This document shows, one piece after another, positions 43,901 to 54,062 of a DNA stretch of 64,000 nt. A program made the translations under genes and the position numbers. Position 1 is the first letter of the stretch; each line of letters starts with the position of its first letter. The stretch is from positions 173,625,979 to 173,689,978 of the forward strand of contig JAIOJX010000032.1 in assembly GCA_022376925.1 (NCBI GenBank), given 5' to 3'. Source of the stretch: Tragulus kanchil. Taxonomy: Eukaryota > Chordata > Mammalia > Artiodactyla > Tragulidae. The notes under the pieces are model-generated. The model was not told the DNA's origin, did no database searches, and saw only the letters and a list, made by a program, of their open reading frames with translations.

Positions 43901-46900
43901 AAGAGGGGCCGCGGGTGACGGCAGAGAGGCAGAGGCCAGGCCCTCCGGTCCCTTCTCCTCCAGCCCCACCCGCGGGAGGCAAAGTCCTGAGAGTGAGGGG
44001 GCCGGAGGCCACGGCTCGCAGACCCGCCCCGGTCCGCCAGCTCACGGTCGGCGGCCTCGGCGCGGCCAGCGGGACGGGAGTGCAAGAGGGCGCGACTCTG
44101 GGTGGAGGCGCTCTCGAGCCCGCGGCCACGGCCAGGGCCCGCCTCCAGCAGCTGCAGCTCCCAGGACGCTGCGGGAGGCTGCGGAGGGCCGGCTGAGCCC
44201 GGGGCGGCGGATGGCCTTGAATTCAGGAGGCCCAGGGCTGGAGTCCAGGTTGTGACCTGTGTGCAGTGGACGCGCTGTGGACATGCCCACCCCTCGGTCG
44301 CGGGCCTCACTCTTGAAGGACCAGAGTGGTTATGGAGCGGGCAGTGCCGCGGGGCTCGGGCGCTCGCTTTCGCAGTGGCCGGGAAACCGTGACCAGGGCG
44401 GCGGGAGGGGCCGCCGGGCCGGGGAGGGCTGCGCGGCTGCCCCTCGGCAGGCAGGGGTCCCGGCTGGTCCCCCGGCCCCCCCGCCAGGGCCCGAGATGCT
44501 CACCCGCTGGACTCGCCTCAGCTTGGCCCCGGCCAGGGCGGCGGCCAGGCCGGACACGGAGCTCTCGTCGTGGCTGGCGCCCTGGGCTCCTCCGGACGGC
44601 AGTGGGGGCGGGGGCGGGGGAGTGGCCCCCGTGGGTGGCGGTGGGACAGGGGGTGGGGGTGGGGGCGGAGGCCCGCTGCACGAGAGGGGGGCGCTGGCGG
44701 CAGAGGAGTGCCCGGGTGGAAGGATGGGTCCTGAAATACAACGGTGGGCTCGGTGAGTGCCCAGCCCTCAGCTGGCGCCTCCCGGGGAGCCGGGAAGAGG
44801 GCAGCCTGCTCCTCTGAGGACGAGGAACAGCTCAGGGTTGCCTCTTCCGGGAAGCCCTTCAGGATGCACCTGCTGCTGGCTGGGTCCCTCCCGATCCCTG
44901 GGGCCTGGCTGGACCCACGGTCACACACACGCTCTCCCTGCCCCCGCCCCGAGCTCCACGGAGTTCCTCCCGCTCAGCGGCGGTCTTCCAGCAGAGAGCA
45001 AGCTCCCCGGTTGCACAAACTGCACCTCTCTTTCCTGATCGGCACCGAGCACCCTCCTAGGCGCGGGCAGCTGTCAGCCCCAGAGACGCAACTGTGACCA
45101 TCCCTCGGCCTCTGGGGAGGGCGGCAAGGCCAGCGCGGGGGTGTGTGCTCGGCAGTCCCCTCCCCGCCGCCAGCCACTGCCCGCGTCTCTGCTGCGGCCA
45201 GCCCGGTGCAGAGGGTGGGGACCAGCAGCCCCGGCTCTCTGCTCACAGAGCTCGCGGCCTGGAGGGGAAGAAGGGAGCCCATCACGGGGACGACGGCACG
45301 ACTGTCACCGCGGAGGGCGACAAGGGCCACCGAGACCAGGTGCGCCGGGCCACTCTGGCCACGAGGAGGGGTTCTGGCCGGCCTGAAGCCCATAGAAGGC
45401 TTCCTCAGAGAAGGAACGCTGCCCGGGACGTGAGAGCAGGAGAAGTTTGGCGAAGGGGAGCAGGTGCCAGGGAGGCGGTGGCCCTGGACACTCTTGAAGG
45501 ACCAGAGTGGTTATGGAGCGGGCAGTGCCGCGGGCTCGGGCGCTCGTTTCGCAGTGGCCGGGAAACCGTGACCAGGGCGGCGGGAGGGGCCGCCGGGCCG
45601 GGGAGGGCTGCGCGGCTGCCCCTCGGCAGGCAGGGGTCCCGGCTGGTCCCCCGGCCCCCCCGCCAGGGCCCGAGATGCTCACCCGCTGGACTCGCCTCAG
45701 CTTGGCCCCGGCCAGGGCGGCGCCAGGCCGGACACGGAGCTCTCGTCGTGGCTGGCGCCTGGGCTCCTCCGGACGGCAGTGGGGGCGGGGCGGGGAGTGG
45801 CCCCCGTGGGTGGCGGTGGGACAGGGGGTGGGGGTGGGGGCGGAGGCCCGCTGCACGAGAGGGGGGCGCTGGCGGCAGAGGAGTGCCCGGGTGGAAGGAT
45901 GGGTCCTGAAATACAACGGTGGGCTCGGTGAGTGCCCAGCCCTCAGCTGGCGCCTCCCGGGGAGCCGGGAAGAGGGCAGCCTGCTCCTCTGAGGACGAGG
46001 AACAGCTCAGGGTTGCCTCTTCCGGGAAGCCCTTCAGGATGCACCTGCTGCTGGCTGGGTCCCTCCCGATCCCTGGGGCCTGGCTGGACCCACGGTCACA
46101 CACACGCTCTCCCTGCCCCCGCCCCGAGCTCCACGGAGTTCCTCCCGCTCAGCGGCGGTCTTCCAGCAGAGAGCAAGCTCCCCGGTTGCACAAACTGCAC
46201 CTCTCTTTCCTGATCGGCACCGAGCACCCTCCTAGGCGCGGGCAGCTGTCAGCCCCAGAGACGCAACTGTGACCATCCCTCGGCCTCTGGGGAGGGCGGC
46301 AAGGCCAGCGCGGGGGTGTGTGCTCGGCAGTCCCCTCCCCGCCGCCAGCCACTGCCCGCGTCTCTGCTGCGGCCAGCCCGGTGCAGAGGGTGGGGACCAG
46401 CAGCCCCGGCTCTCTGCTCACAGAGCTCGCGGCCTGGAGGGGAAGAAGGGAGCCCATCACGGGGACGACGGCACGACTGTCACCGCGGAGGGCGACAAGG
46501 GCCACCGAGACCAGGTGCGCCGGGCCACTCTGGCCACGAGGAGGGGTTCTGGCCGGCCTGAAGCCCATAGAAGGCTTCCTCAGAGAAGGAACGCTGCCCC
46601 GGGACTGGACGTGAGAGCAGGAGAGAAGTTTGGCGAAGGGGGAGCAGGTGCCAGGGAGGCGGTGGCCCTGGAGGAAGGGAAGGCGCTGCCGGTGGAGCGC
46701 CCGCGGGCAGCCGACCTGAGCCGACCGGGCGGCAACCCGGAGGCCACGCAGGGGGCCCAGGCTGCGCAGGGTGAAGGGGACGAGCTGGCGCGGCGACAGG
46801 GTCAGACCCGAGTTAGAAACGTGGGGTGGGGTGGAGCGGGAGCAGCGCCCAGCTGGGAGGCGGTGGCGCCAGCCTGCACCCCGGGGGTGGGGGCTGCTGC

Positions 46901-49900
46901 CCAGGGGAGCCCAGCGCTGTCGCCAGCAGACAGAGGCGTGCTCGCCGCCCACAGCACAGGGCAGCAGAGGAGGGGGGCGACGACAGACGCGGAGGGCTCC
47001 GTAAGCTATAAGGGCCTGTTCCTCGTCATCAACATTACCCTTTGCCAAAAACCCCTCTGGGGCTTCCCTGGTAGCTCAGTGGTTAGGAGTTCACCTGCCA
47101 GTGCAGGAGACAGATTCGATCCCTGACCTGGGAAGACCCCACATACTACGGAGCAAATAGGCCCGTGAGCCCCAACGATGGAGCCTGTGCTCTAGAGCCT
47201 CGGAACCGCAACTATGGAGCCCATGGGCCACAACTACTGAAGCCCGTGTGCCCTGGAGCCCGAGCTCCACAATGAGAGAAGTCACTGCAACAAGAAGCCT
47301 GCTCACCTCAGCTAGAGAAGAGCCTGCAGCAGCAGTGAAAACCCAGAATAGCCAAAATAAATTAAATTAAAAAAAAAGAATAGTTCTCATCACAAGAAAA
47401 AAAAATTTAATAAATGAAAAAAGAATCTTGTTTAAAAAGACAATAAAAACCTTCTGCTCCACTGTGCCAAGTTCCTGCTGGCGCTCGGGACCAAAGGGAG
47501 CCCCCCGCGGTGTCTCCTCTGCCCCGAGCAGCCAGGGCCTCCCCCAGGGGCCCGCACCTCTGTCCCGCCCCGGTCACACACGCCCCTGCGGTGATCGGGG
47601 GTCATGCGTCTGTGCGCCGAGTGACCAGGGCTCCCGGGGGGCCGCAGCTGCCCGCCCACCGCTGTGTCTCCAGCCCCGGCCGCAGGCCTGAGACCTGGCC
47701 CACTCGGGACGCGTGGGGAGGGACTGAAGGCCGGGGCAGGGGCAGACGAGCCGAGCTACTCGCCGCACCCCGGCTCTGCTCCCCTGCGCTCCGGGGTGCG
47801 CGGGGCATGGCTGGCACGTGCGGGGGCCCGGCAGCCCGCGGCGAGTGGCCGGGCGTCCCATGTGTCCAGGCACGGGCGGGACGCTCTCACCTGTGGCTGA
47901 GGCTCTTCTCTCGAGAGACTCCTGGCGCTGCTGCGGCTGCGGCTCCATCACTGGTCTGAAACGCAACCGCGGCGGGGTCAGCACGAGCCTGTCAGGCCCC
48001 GGACTGCGGAGTCGGGCGTCCCCAGCACTCCCTGGGGCTCAGCAGTGCGCTCGCCTCGGCCCACCCCGGGCTCCGGCCACCGGGCCCGAAGCCCCGCTCA
48101 CACAGGCTGCGCCGGGCCCGACTCCGGGCCCCCGCCCAGGGCGGCCCCAGCAACCCGTGAGTCTCAGGCTCTCGGGCGGGGAGCCCTTTACGAAGGCTTG
48201 GGGGACCGCTGGATGAGTGGCTGAGTTTGCCCGAGGCTGGACGAGCTTGCCTGGCGCTTGGTGGCTGGTGGCCTCAGTGGATGTGACCTCGGGCCCCCGC
48301 TCCCACTGCACCTGGATTAGCCTCCTGAACGACTGCCAGGCGCTGCTGGCTGGGAGGGAAGTGGACACTAGGCCTCCCTGTCTCCCTCCGGCCGCCGCCC
48401 GGCCTCCCCGCAGAGGGCCGCTGGAAGGCCGTGAGGCCGTGCGGGGTGACCTTGGCAGGGACAGCCTCCTGGCTCCTCGCGTGAGCGGCCCCAGGTTGCT
48501 TCACGGCGGGTTGAGTGCACACGCTGACCCACGAGCACGTGCAAGGAGCCCGGCTGCGACGCTGGCGCGGGAGGGGTTTGAGGAGTCACGTGCGCGGGGC
48601 AGCACGGCTTCCAGGGCTGGGAGCGGACTCTGAAGGCCCGTCACGAGGCGCGGAGGCCGCGGCCGTGTCTGCGCCGCGGCTTTCCGGCGCCCTGGCCTCT
48701 GGGGCTGGCGGCCCGGCGCGCTCTCTGCGGGGAACAGGGGCACGGGGCTGCCCGCGCTCACCCTGGAGGCGGGGCAGGTGCGCGCGGGGCTTCCTGAAGG
48801 CCACTCAGGAGCAAAGCGCTTTCTGTCCCCGTTCCGGGAGTCCTGGGCTTATGAGCACGGGAAAGTCATTTCTCCTGCCTGGGCCCCAGACGCCTCTCCA
48901 TAAATAAGAACACGTTTCATGGTTCTTGTAAGGATTACGCCTGATACCTAAAAAATCACGAAAAAGGCCCTTTCGACACTGAAGATGCGCGAAAAGCCCC
49001 GCTGCCCCTCTACGAGCTTCGCCGTCCGAACTGCCGGACCGTCAGCAGACCCCCGCCTCGCCAGCAGGGCCCTGTGCTCAGACACCTCCACACCAGGAGC
49101 TCAGAGTGCTCTCTGGACGCAGGACGCTGGCGGCGAGCAGACAGGGCGGGTCCTGTGCCGTGGGCACCACGCCGTCCTTCCCCTCTGCGCCTCCCTCCAG
49201 CGTGACCCGCAGGGATCCGGGAGGGGCAGGAGCCTCCCTCGTAGCTGGACGCCTGCAGGTCACAGACGGACCCTGCAGGGGTCCCTCGGGCGGGGGACAG
49301 CAACTGCAGGCAAAAGGGAGCCGCGCTCTGCAGCCAGTGGCCCTGGACGCTGGACCTGGCGGTGGCGAGGCCCAGCTCTGAGCGCACACCTGCGGGCCTG
49401 GCTCTCGGGGTGGAGGCGGCCCGGGGCCTGGCCGAGGGCGGGCCGGTCCTGGTTCTGCTCCCGACCTGTGCTTGCTTTGGGCGAGTCACTTCTGTCCTCC
49501 GACCTGCAGGGGCTCATGGCTCGGGGCTGCAGGGGGGCTGGACGGACCACCGCTGAGGGCTACGAGGAGGCAGGGTGTGCGAGAGCCCTGGGAAGCGCCA
49601 CGCTCTCCTCCTGAGAGGCTAGGAGTGAACGCACGGAAGCCTGTCCGATCTGCGTCTAGGAAGCAGACTCCCATTCTCCCCTTGTTCATACCGTTGTCTG
49701 TGAACCGGAGACGGAGGCCCGGGTCATACAGTACACTGTGGGGGCCAGAAGGCACCAGGGAGGGGACAGGCCCAAGGAGAGGGCCCCGAAGAGCCTCAGC
49801 CAGGTGGGGCGAGGCGTCGGCCCGCGCCTCTGCGGGAACAGGCAGGGCTGCCCGGCTCACCCTGGAGGCGGGGCAGGTGCGCGCGGGGCTTCCTGAAGGC

Positions 49901-51783
49901 CACTCAGGAGCAAAGCGCTTTCTGTCCCCGTTCCGGGAGTCCTGGGCTTATGAGCACGGGAAAGTCATTTCTCCTGCCTGGGCCCCAGACGCCTCTCCAT
50001 AAATAAGAACACGTTTCATGGTTCTTGTAAGGATTACGCCTGATACCTAAAAAATCACGAAAAAGGCCCTTTCGACACTGAAGATGCGCGAAAAGCCCCG
50101 CTGCCCCTCTACGAGCTTCGCCGTCCGAACTGCCGGACCGTCAGCAGACCCCCGCCTCGCCAGCAGGGCCCTGTGCTCAGACACCTCCACACCAGGAGCT
50201 CAGAGTGCTCTCTGGACGCAGGACGCTGGCGGCGAGCAGACAGGGCGGGTCCTGTGCCGTGGGCACCACGCCGTCCTTCCCCTCTGCGCCTCCCTCCAGC
50301 GTGACCCGCAGGGATCCGGGAGGGGCAGGAGCCTGCCGCGGAGCTGGACGCCTGCAGGTCACAGACGGACCCTGCAGGGGTCCCTCGGGCGGGGGACAGC
50401 AACTGCAGGCAAAAGGGAGCCGCGCTCTGCAGCCAGTGGCCCTGGACGCTGGACCTGGCGGTGGCGAGGCCCAGCTCTGAGCGCACACCTGCGGGCCTGG
50501 CTCTCGGGGTGGAGGCGGCCCGGGGCCTGGCCGAGGGCGGGCCGGTCCTGGTTCTGCTCCCGACCTGTGCTTGCTTTGGGCGAGTCACTTCTGTCCTCCG
50601 ACCTGCAGGGGCTCATGGCTCGGGGCTGCAGGGGGGCTGGACGGACCACCGCTGAGGGCTACGAGGAGGCAGGGTGTGCGAGAGCCCTGGGAAGCGCCAC
50701 GCTCTCCTCCTGAGAGGCTAGGAGTGAACGCACGGAAGCCTGTCCGATCTGCGTCTAGGAAGCAGACTCCCATTCTCCCCTTGTTCATACCGTTGTCTGT
50801 GAACCGGAGACGGAGGCCCGGGTCATACAGTACACTGTGGGGGCCAGAAGGCACCAGGGAGGGGACAGGCCCAAGGAGAGGGCCCCGAAGAGCCTCAGCC
50901 AGGTGGGGGCGAGGGCGTCGGCCTCCCCAGCCCCCGACCTCAGGCTCCCCCCGAGTCTGGCCACAGGCCCGGCAGTCGCACCCTCCTCCGCTCACCCTGG
51001 GAGAGCACGCGGGCCCCACCTGCCTCCCCAGCACAGCTGATGGAGCCGGACTCCAGCCCCTCGGAGACGCGGAGCCCCTGCCCAGGCAGAGCGGGTGCGA
51101 GCCCTGGCCCTGCTTTGCCGGCAAAGCGGAGGCGGCTTCTCCTGGTCCACTAGCACCGCGTCCGTAACTCAGGACAGCGGCTCTGGCCGTCCAGCCCTGA
51201 CTCTTGAGATGCTCCTTGGAGAGGGCTGGGGGCACCCCGTCCCATGGGAACTGCCGCCTCCACGGGCCGGCCCCACGAAGACGAGGACACGGCTCCGGCC
51301 GGGCCGTCCAAGGGAGGCTTCGGCCCGCGGAGTGCCCTCTCAGCCTCTGCTCCGTAAGCCCGGCTGGAGAGGCCCTGCGTGGCACCCGGCAAGCGGCCAG
51401 GACCCAGAGGCCTCCGGACAGCACGAGGCAGGCCGAGCACTGGCCTCTGTCGTGCTGGCCCGTCGCCAGCAGTACACGTGCCCGGGGCCCCGGGAGGCCG
51501 CGACCTAGTACGCCCGGGAGGCTGCGTTCAGCGAGTGGCCGAGCTGGGACTCTGGCAGGAGGACCGGAGGCTGCCGTCGGCGGCGCCCTCGCTCTGGGAC
51601 GCCACACGCCCGGGTCTCACTGGCCAAGCGGCAAACCGCAGCCTCCCCTCTCTCCAGTCAGGACTGTTTCCCACCCGCTGCCCGCACGCCCTCCATGCGG
51701 CCCTGCTGGGGGCGGTTACCTTCTCTGGATGTCCATCTCGTCGGGAGAGGGGCCATTCTGCACCTGACGCTGGCTGGAGGGGC
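28941..51783 (-). CDS. EVL: EVL, Ena/VASP-like actin regulator (3' ten coding exons)
   Basis: Ena/VASP proteins bind profilin-actin, protect barbed ends and promote filament elongation at lamellipodia, filopodia and adhesions (established). Ten exons on the - strand splice in consistent phase into about 277 residues. In order they carry [16 protein letters not shown], an ERRAS site, a polyproline core, [17 protein letters not shown] (G-actin binding), [16 protein letters not shown] (F-actin binding), [25 protein letters not shown], and the tetramerisation coiled coil ending ELSGVSTS. This matches human EVL from just after the EVH1 domain to the stop. The EVH1 exons and promoter are not seen and should lie beyond 64000. 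An optional 21-residue exon expected between 35530 and 30429 was not recognised; the phases permit its omission. Three exons are duplicated by the 1.1 kb repeats. Confidence 0.94.
29970..30027 (-). CDS. EVL: EVL coiled-coil exon [19 protein letters not shown]
   Basis: This 58-base exon has acceptor CCCCGCAG and donor GTGAGG. It encodes a heptad-patterned helix that forms the right-handed tetrameric coiled coil of Ena/VASP proteins. Confidence 0.95.
30363..30429 (-). CDS. EVL: EVL exon [20 protein letters not shown]
   Basis: This 67-base exon has acceptor CTCCCCAG and donor GTGAGC after CAG. It begins the C-terminal tetramerisation block ([12 protein letters not shown]). It accepts the arginine split codon either from the GRKPWER exon directly or from the optional 21-residue exon, which has the same phase. 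Confidence 0.93.
31018..31142 (+). mobile_element. Short BovA2-like SINE
   Basis: It has GGACCCTGGTGGTCCAGTGG, then GGATCCCTGGTTGGGGAAC and an A-rich tail. Confidence 0.75.
31459..31560. repeat. 38-40 base GC-rich minisatellite, about 2.6 units
   Basis: The units start at 31459, 31497 and 31537 and share CGAGAGCCGG(CGATGGAGAG)CGGGGT; the third is partial. The array is repeated as a block at 32538-32639 by the larger duplication. Confidence 0.75.
32008..32141 (-). mobile_element. BovB 3' end, first copy
   Basis: The + strand CGTCAGTCCGGTTCAGTGG...GTGTCCGACTCTGAG is the reverse of the BovB terminus. Its copy lies at 33101-33234. Confidence 0.78.
33101..33234 (-). mobile_element. BovB 3' end, second copy
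   Basis: It is identical to 32008-32141, carried by the duplication. Confidence 0.78.
35530..35596 (-). CDS. EVL: EVL exon [15 protein letters not shown]
   Basis: This 67-base exon has acceptor GACAG and donor GTGAGC. It encodes [20 protein letters not shown] plus S and AG of an arginine codon, matching the [13 protein letters not shown] region of human EVL. An identical copy sits at 36590-36656. Confidence 0.92.
36590..36656 (-). other. Duplicate of the EVL GRKPWER exon
   Basis: This is identical to 35530-35596, including splice sites, and lies in the second copy of the 35096-37214 duplication. Using both would shift frame, since 67 is not a multiple of three. Which copy is authentic cannot be told from the sequence. 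Confidence 0.85.
38163..38229 (-). CDS. EVL: EVL exon [15 protein letters not shown]
   Basis: This 67-base exon has acceptor TCTTTCAG and donor GTAAGG. It encodes a Ser/Pro-rich linker ending [10 protein letters not shown] plus one base of a glutamate codon. It is a single copy. Confidence 0.92.
39759..39885 (+). mobile_element. BovA2-like SINE
   Basis: It contains ATTCGATCCCTGGTTGGGGG and AAGATCCCGCAAGCCGCGTG. It is short and lies in an EVL intron. Confidence 0.75.
40050..40346 (+). mobile_element. tRNA-derived SINE with target duplication
   Basis: It starts GGGCTTCCCTGGGGGTCCAG and ends with an AAC-repeat and A-rich tail. AAAAGGAAAGATA flanks it (ending 40049 and 40359). Confidence 0.85.
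41519..41579 (-). CDS. EVL: EVL exon [20 protein letters not shown]
   Basis: This 61-base exon has acceptor CCGCTAG and donor GTAAGC. It completes the LLAKRRKAASQ actin-binding motif and continues with a charged linker. It leaves in phase 0. Confidence 0.93.
43721..43842 (-). CDS. EVL: EVL F-actin-binding exon
   Basis: This 122-base exon has acceptor CCCCCAG and donor GTGAGC. It encodes [20 protein letters not shown], a six-glycine run, then [12 protein letters not shown] and the first two bases of an arginine codon. With the next exon it forms the basic F-actin-binding segment of EVH2. Confidence 0.94.
44504..44730 (-). CDS. EVL: EVL proline-rich and G-actin-binding exon, intact copy
   Basis: This 227-base exon has acceptor TATTTCAG and donor GTGAGC after CAGCGG. 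It encodes [20 protein letters not shown], then two polyproline runs separated by VPPPPTGAT (profilin- and SH3/WW-type ligands in this family). [19 protein letters not shown] follows, whose last part is the thymosin-like G-actin-binding motif of EVH2, and the exon ends RRVQR. The frame is complete. The copy at 45683-45905 is frameshifted, so this copy should be used. Confidence 0.94.
45683..45905 (-). pseudogene. Broken duplicate of EVL proline-rich exon
   Basis: This copy is 223 bases against 227. It has one-base losses in a GGC run and a CCC run and two losses in the G/C homopolymers that encode polyproline. Splice sites remain but the frame is lost. All losses are homopolymer contractions, typical of base-calling or consensus error. 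Confidence 0.85.
47059..47390 (+). mobile_element. tRNA-derived SINE
   Basis: It starts GGGGCTTCCCTGGTAGCTCA with box GATTCGATCCC, has a full body and ends AAATTAAATTAAAAA. It is in an EVL intron. Confidence 0.85.
47891..47955 (-). CDS. EVL: EVL exon with PKA-type site
   Basis: This 65-base exon is preceded by CGTTTCAG and followed by GTGAGA. It encodes [20 protein letters not shown] plus TG across the junction. RRAS fits the basophilic PKA consensus and corresponds to the preferred phosphosite conserved in Ena/VASP proteins (family knowledge). It is not duplicated. Confidence 0.93.
48715..50920. repeat. Tandem duplication 12
   Basis: Left about 48715-49822, right about 49823-50920. Junction errors occur at both sides, plus three substitutions in the middle (about 49238-49246 against 50337-50345). 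Confidence 0.93.
51720..51783 (-). CDS. EVL: EVL exon between EVH1 and proline-rich region
   Basis: This 64-base exon has acceptor CCACAG and donor GTAACC. It encodes [20 protein letters not shown], entering with two bases of a glycine codon and leaving AG of an arginine codon. An identical copy lies at 52816-52879. Either could be the real one, because both have intact splice sites. Confidence 0.92.
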
Positions 51784-52815
51784 CTGTGGGCAGAGAAGCA
51801 CAAAGGCGCAGGGGTCAACCGGGAGGACAGCACCGGGCCCCGCCCCGGCCCCTGGTCCCACAGGAGACGGCTCTCTGCGGTGCTCAGCCCTGCCGCAGCC
51901 GGCCCAGCCCCCCGCTCAGCCCTCTCCCACCCTGTCCGGAGGCGCCTCCCGTGGGGCCATTCCACCGGGTCCAAGACCACCCTAGGGGGGGGCGTCAGGT
52001 GGGGGCGAGGGCGTCGGCCTCCCCAGCCCCCGACCTCAGGCTCCCCCCGAGTCTGGCCACAGGCCCGGCAGTCGCACCCTCCTCCGCTCACCCTGGGAGA
52101 GCACGCGGGCCCCACCTGCCTCCCCAGCACAGCTGATGGAGCCGGACTCCAGCCCCTCGGAGACGCGGAGCCCCTGCCCAGGCAGAGCGGGTGCGAGCCC
52201 TGGCCCTGCTTTGCCGGCAAAGCGGAGGCGGCTTCTCCTGGTCCACTAGCACCGCGTCCGTAACTCAGGACAGCGGCTCTGGCCGTCCAGCCCTGACTCT
52301 TGAGATGCTCCTTGGAGAGGGCTGGGGGCACCCCGTCCCATGGGAACTGCCGCCTCCACGGGCCGGCCCCACGAAGACGAGGACACGGCTCCGGCCGGGC
52401 CGTCCAAGGGAGGCTTCGGCCCGCGGAGTGCCCTCTCAGCCTCTGCTCCGTAAGCCCGGCTGGAGAGGCCCTGCGTGGCACCCGGCAAGCGGCCAGGACC
52501 CAGAGGCCTCCGGACAGCACGAGGCAGGCCGAGCACTGGCCTCTGTCGTGCTGGCCCGTCGCCAGCAGTACACGTGCCCGGGGCCCCGGGAGGCCGCGAC
52601 CTAGTACGCCCGGGAGGCTGCGTTCAGCGAGTGGCCGAGCTGGGACTCTGGCAGGAGGACCGGAGGCTGCCGTCGGCGGCGCCCTCGCTCTGGGACGCCA
52701 CACGCCCGGGTCTCACTGGCCAAGCGGCAAACCGCAGCCTCCCCTCTCTCCAGTCAGGACTGTTTCCCACCCGCTGCCCGCACGCCCTCCATGCGGCCCT
52801 GCTGGGGGCGGTTAC

Positions 52816-52879
52816 CTTCTCTGGATGTCCATCTCGTCGGGAGAGGGGCCATTCTGCACCTGACGCTGGCTGGAGGGGC
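52816..52879 (-). other. Duplicate of the [14 protein letters not shown] exon
   Basis: This is base-for-base equal to 51720-51783, with both splice sites, and lies inside the second copy of a 1.1 kb duplication. If both copies were real, an mRNA including both would go out of frame because 64 is not a multiple of three. Confidence 0.85.
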
Positions 52880-54062
52880 CTGTGGGCAGAGAAGCACAAA
52901 GGCGCAGGGGTCAACCGGGAGGACAGCACCGGGCCCCGCCCCGGCCCCTGGTCCCACAGGAGACGGCTCTCTGCGGTGCTCAGCCCTGCCGCAGCCGGCC
53001 CAGCCCCCCGCTCAGCCCTCTCCCACCCTGTCCGGAGGCGCCTCCCGTGGGGCCATTCCACCGGGTCCAAGACCACCCCTTCTCGCACTGACCCTCGCCT
53101 CCCCTCCTGCTTCACGTGTGCCTGCCCCTGCCCAGCTGCCGCCGTGCCCTCGGCCCTCGACGTCCACGTCCCACAAAGGTGTGCTAACTCTGACTTGGAA
53201 TCAGCGATCCAGCGGATCCATTCATGCCGCCATGTGCGCAGGGGAGCGAGCTCACGGCTAGGAGGGGTCGGGGCGGGGCCGTGGTGGGTGCCCCCACCGC
53301 GGCGTGGATGCTCTCCTGCCTGCACCTGGGGGTCTGGAGGTGCAGGAGGCAGGAGGACGGGAGCTTCCCGGGCCACTTTCTCGCCCTTGACCCTGAAGGC
53401 AGCGCTCAGAGCAGGCAAGGGCTGCCAAGGGTGCCTCGTGTTCGGACAGCGGCTGGGGCTGGGTTACATCCACAAGAAAATCAGGTTTTTGCTCCAGTCT
53501 GAGAAAGGACCGACTGTTCGTTCTCTTGGGCGGCTCAGGTGTCACCGGGGAACTGCAGGCAGTCGTGGCGACGGGGCAGCAGGCTGCGAGATGGGGAAGG
53601 GGCGCGCTCTTCTCCCCAGGGTGAGGTGCCGGCGAGGCGCGAGAGCCTGGCACCAGCCACGCCGGGCGGAAGGCTTCTCCCACGAGGCGCTTCCAGCAGC
53701 TGGAGGTTAGCAGCGCCCCCGGCTCAGGGGCCCGGCAGGACAGGGAGTAACAGAATCTCCACGCTGAAGCGGGCCACTTGATGCTGGGGCACCCCGTCCC
53801 CCCCAGGAGCCCTTGGCGCCTCTGGGCTGCCCTCCCAGCCATGGAGGCGTGGCCGCCCAAGGGAGCAGGCTCCTTCCTATATGGAGGTCCCAACCTACTC
53901 ACCCACAAAGGCCCGATCTCCACCCCCAGTTGTGATGACCCGGGGGGACTCCTGTTCTGTTTTCCTACGCTCAGTAGCCCCTTCTACGCTGGAAGCTGGC
54001 TTCTGTACTCGGCCGTGCCCAGTCCTAGGCCTGGGGATGGGCTGCGGTCACGTTTCCCTTGG

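Larger units (their letters stand above)
44308..46670. repeat. Tandem duplication 11, over EVL proline-rich exon
   Basis: Left 44308-45488, right 45489-46670 (unit about 1181). Homopolymer losses occur at the start of the right copy and the end of the left. Confidence 0.94.
43843..51719 (-). other. EVL: EVL introns around the proline-rich exon
   Basis: Three 1.1 kb duplications begin in this stretch, along with one SINE at 47059 and a MIR-like remnant at 48820-48965 (repeated at 49919-50064). Apart from the listed exons I see no coding sequence. Confidence 0.6.
50900..53079. repeat. Tandem duplication 13, over an EVL exon
   Basis: Left 50900-51982, about 13 unmatched bases rich in G, right 51996-53079. 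It overlaps the end of duplication 12. Confidence 0.93.

Noticed and set aside
1225..47390. tRNA genes suggested by GGTTCGATCCC boxes
   Set aside because: Each box lies in a SINE with a typical GGGCTTCCCTGG head and A-rich tail. None folds convincingly as a functional tRNA by eye.
51528..53710. Frames of 391 (-) and 411 (+) codons over an EVL exon and intron
   Set aside because: They cross exon-intron boundaries and a duplication junction and exist on both strands, as expected for stop-poor GC-rich DNA.
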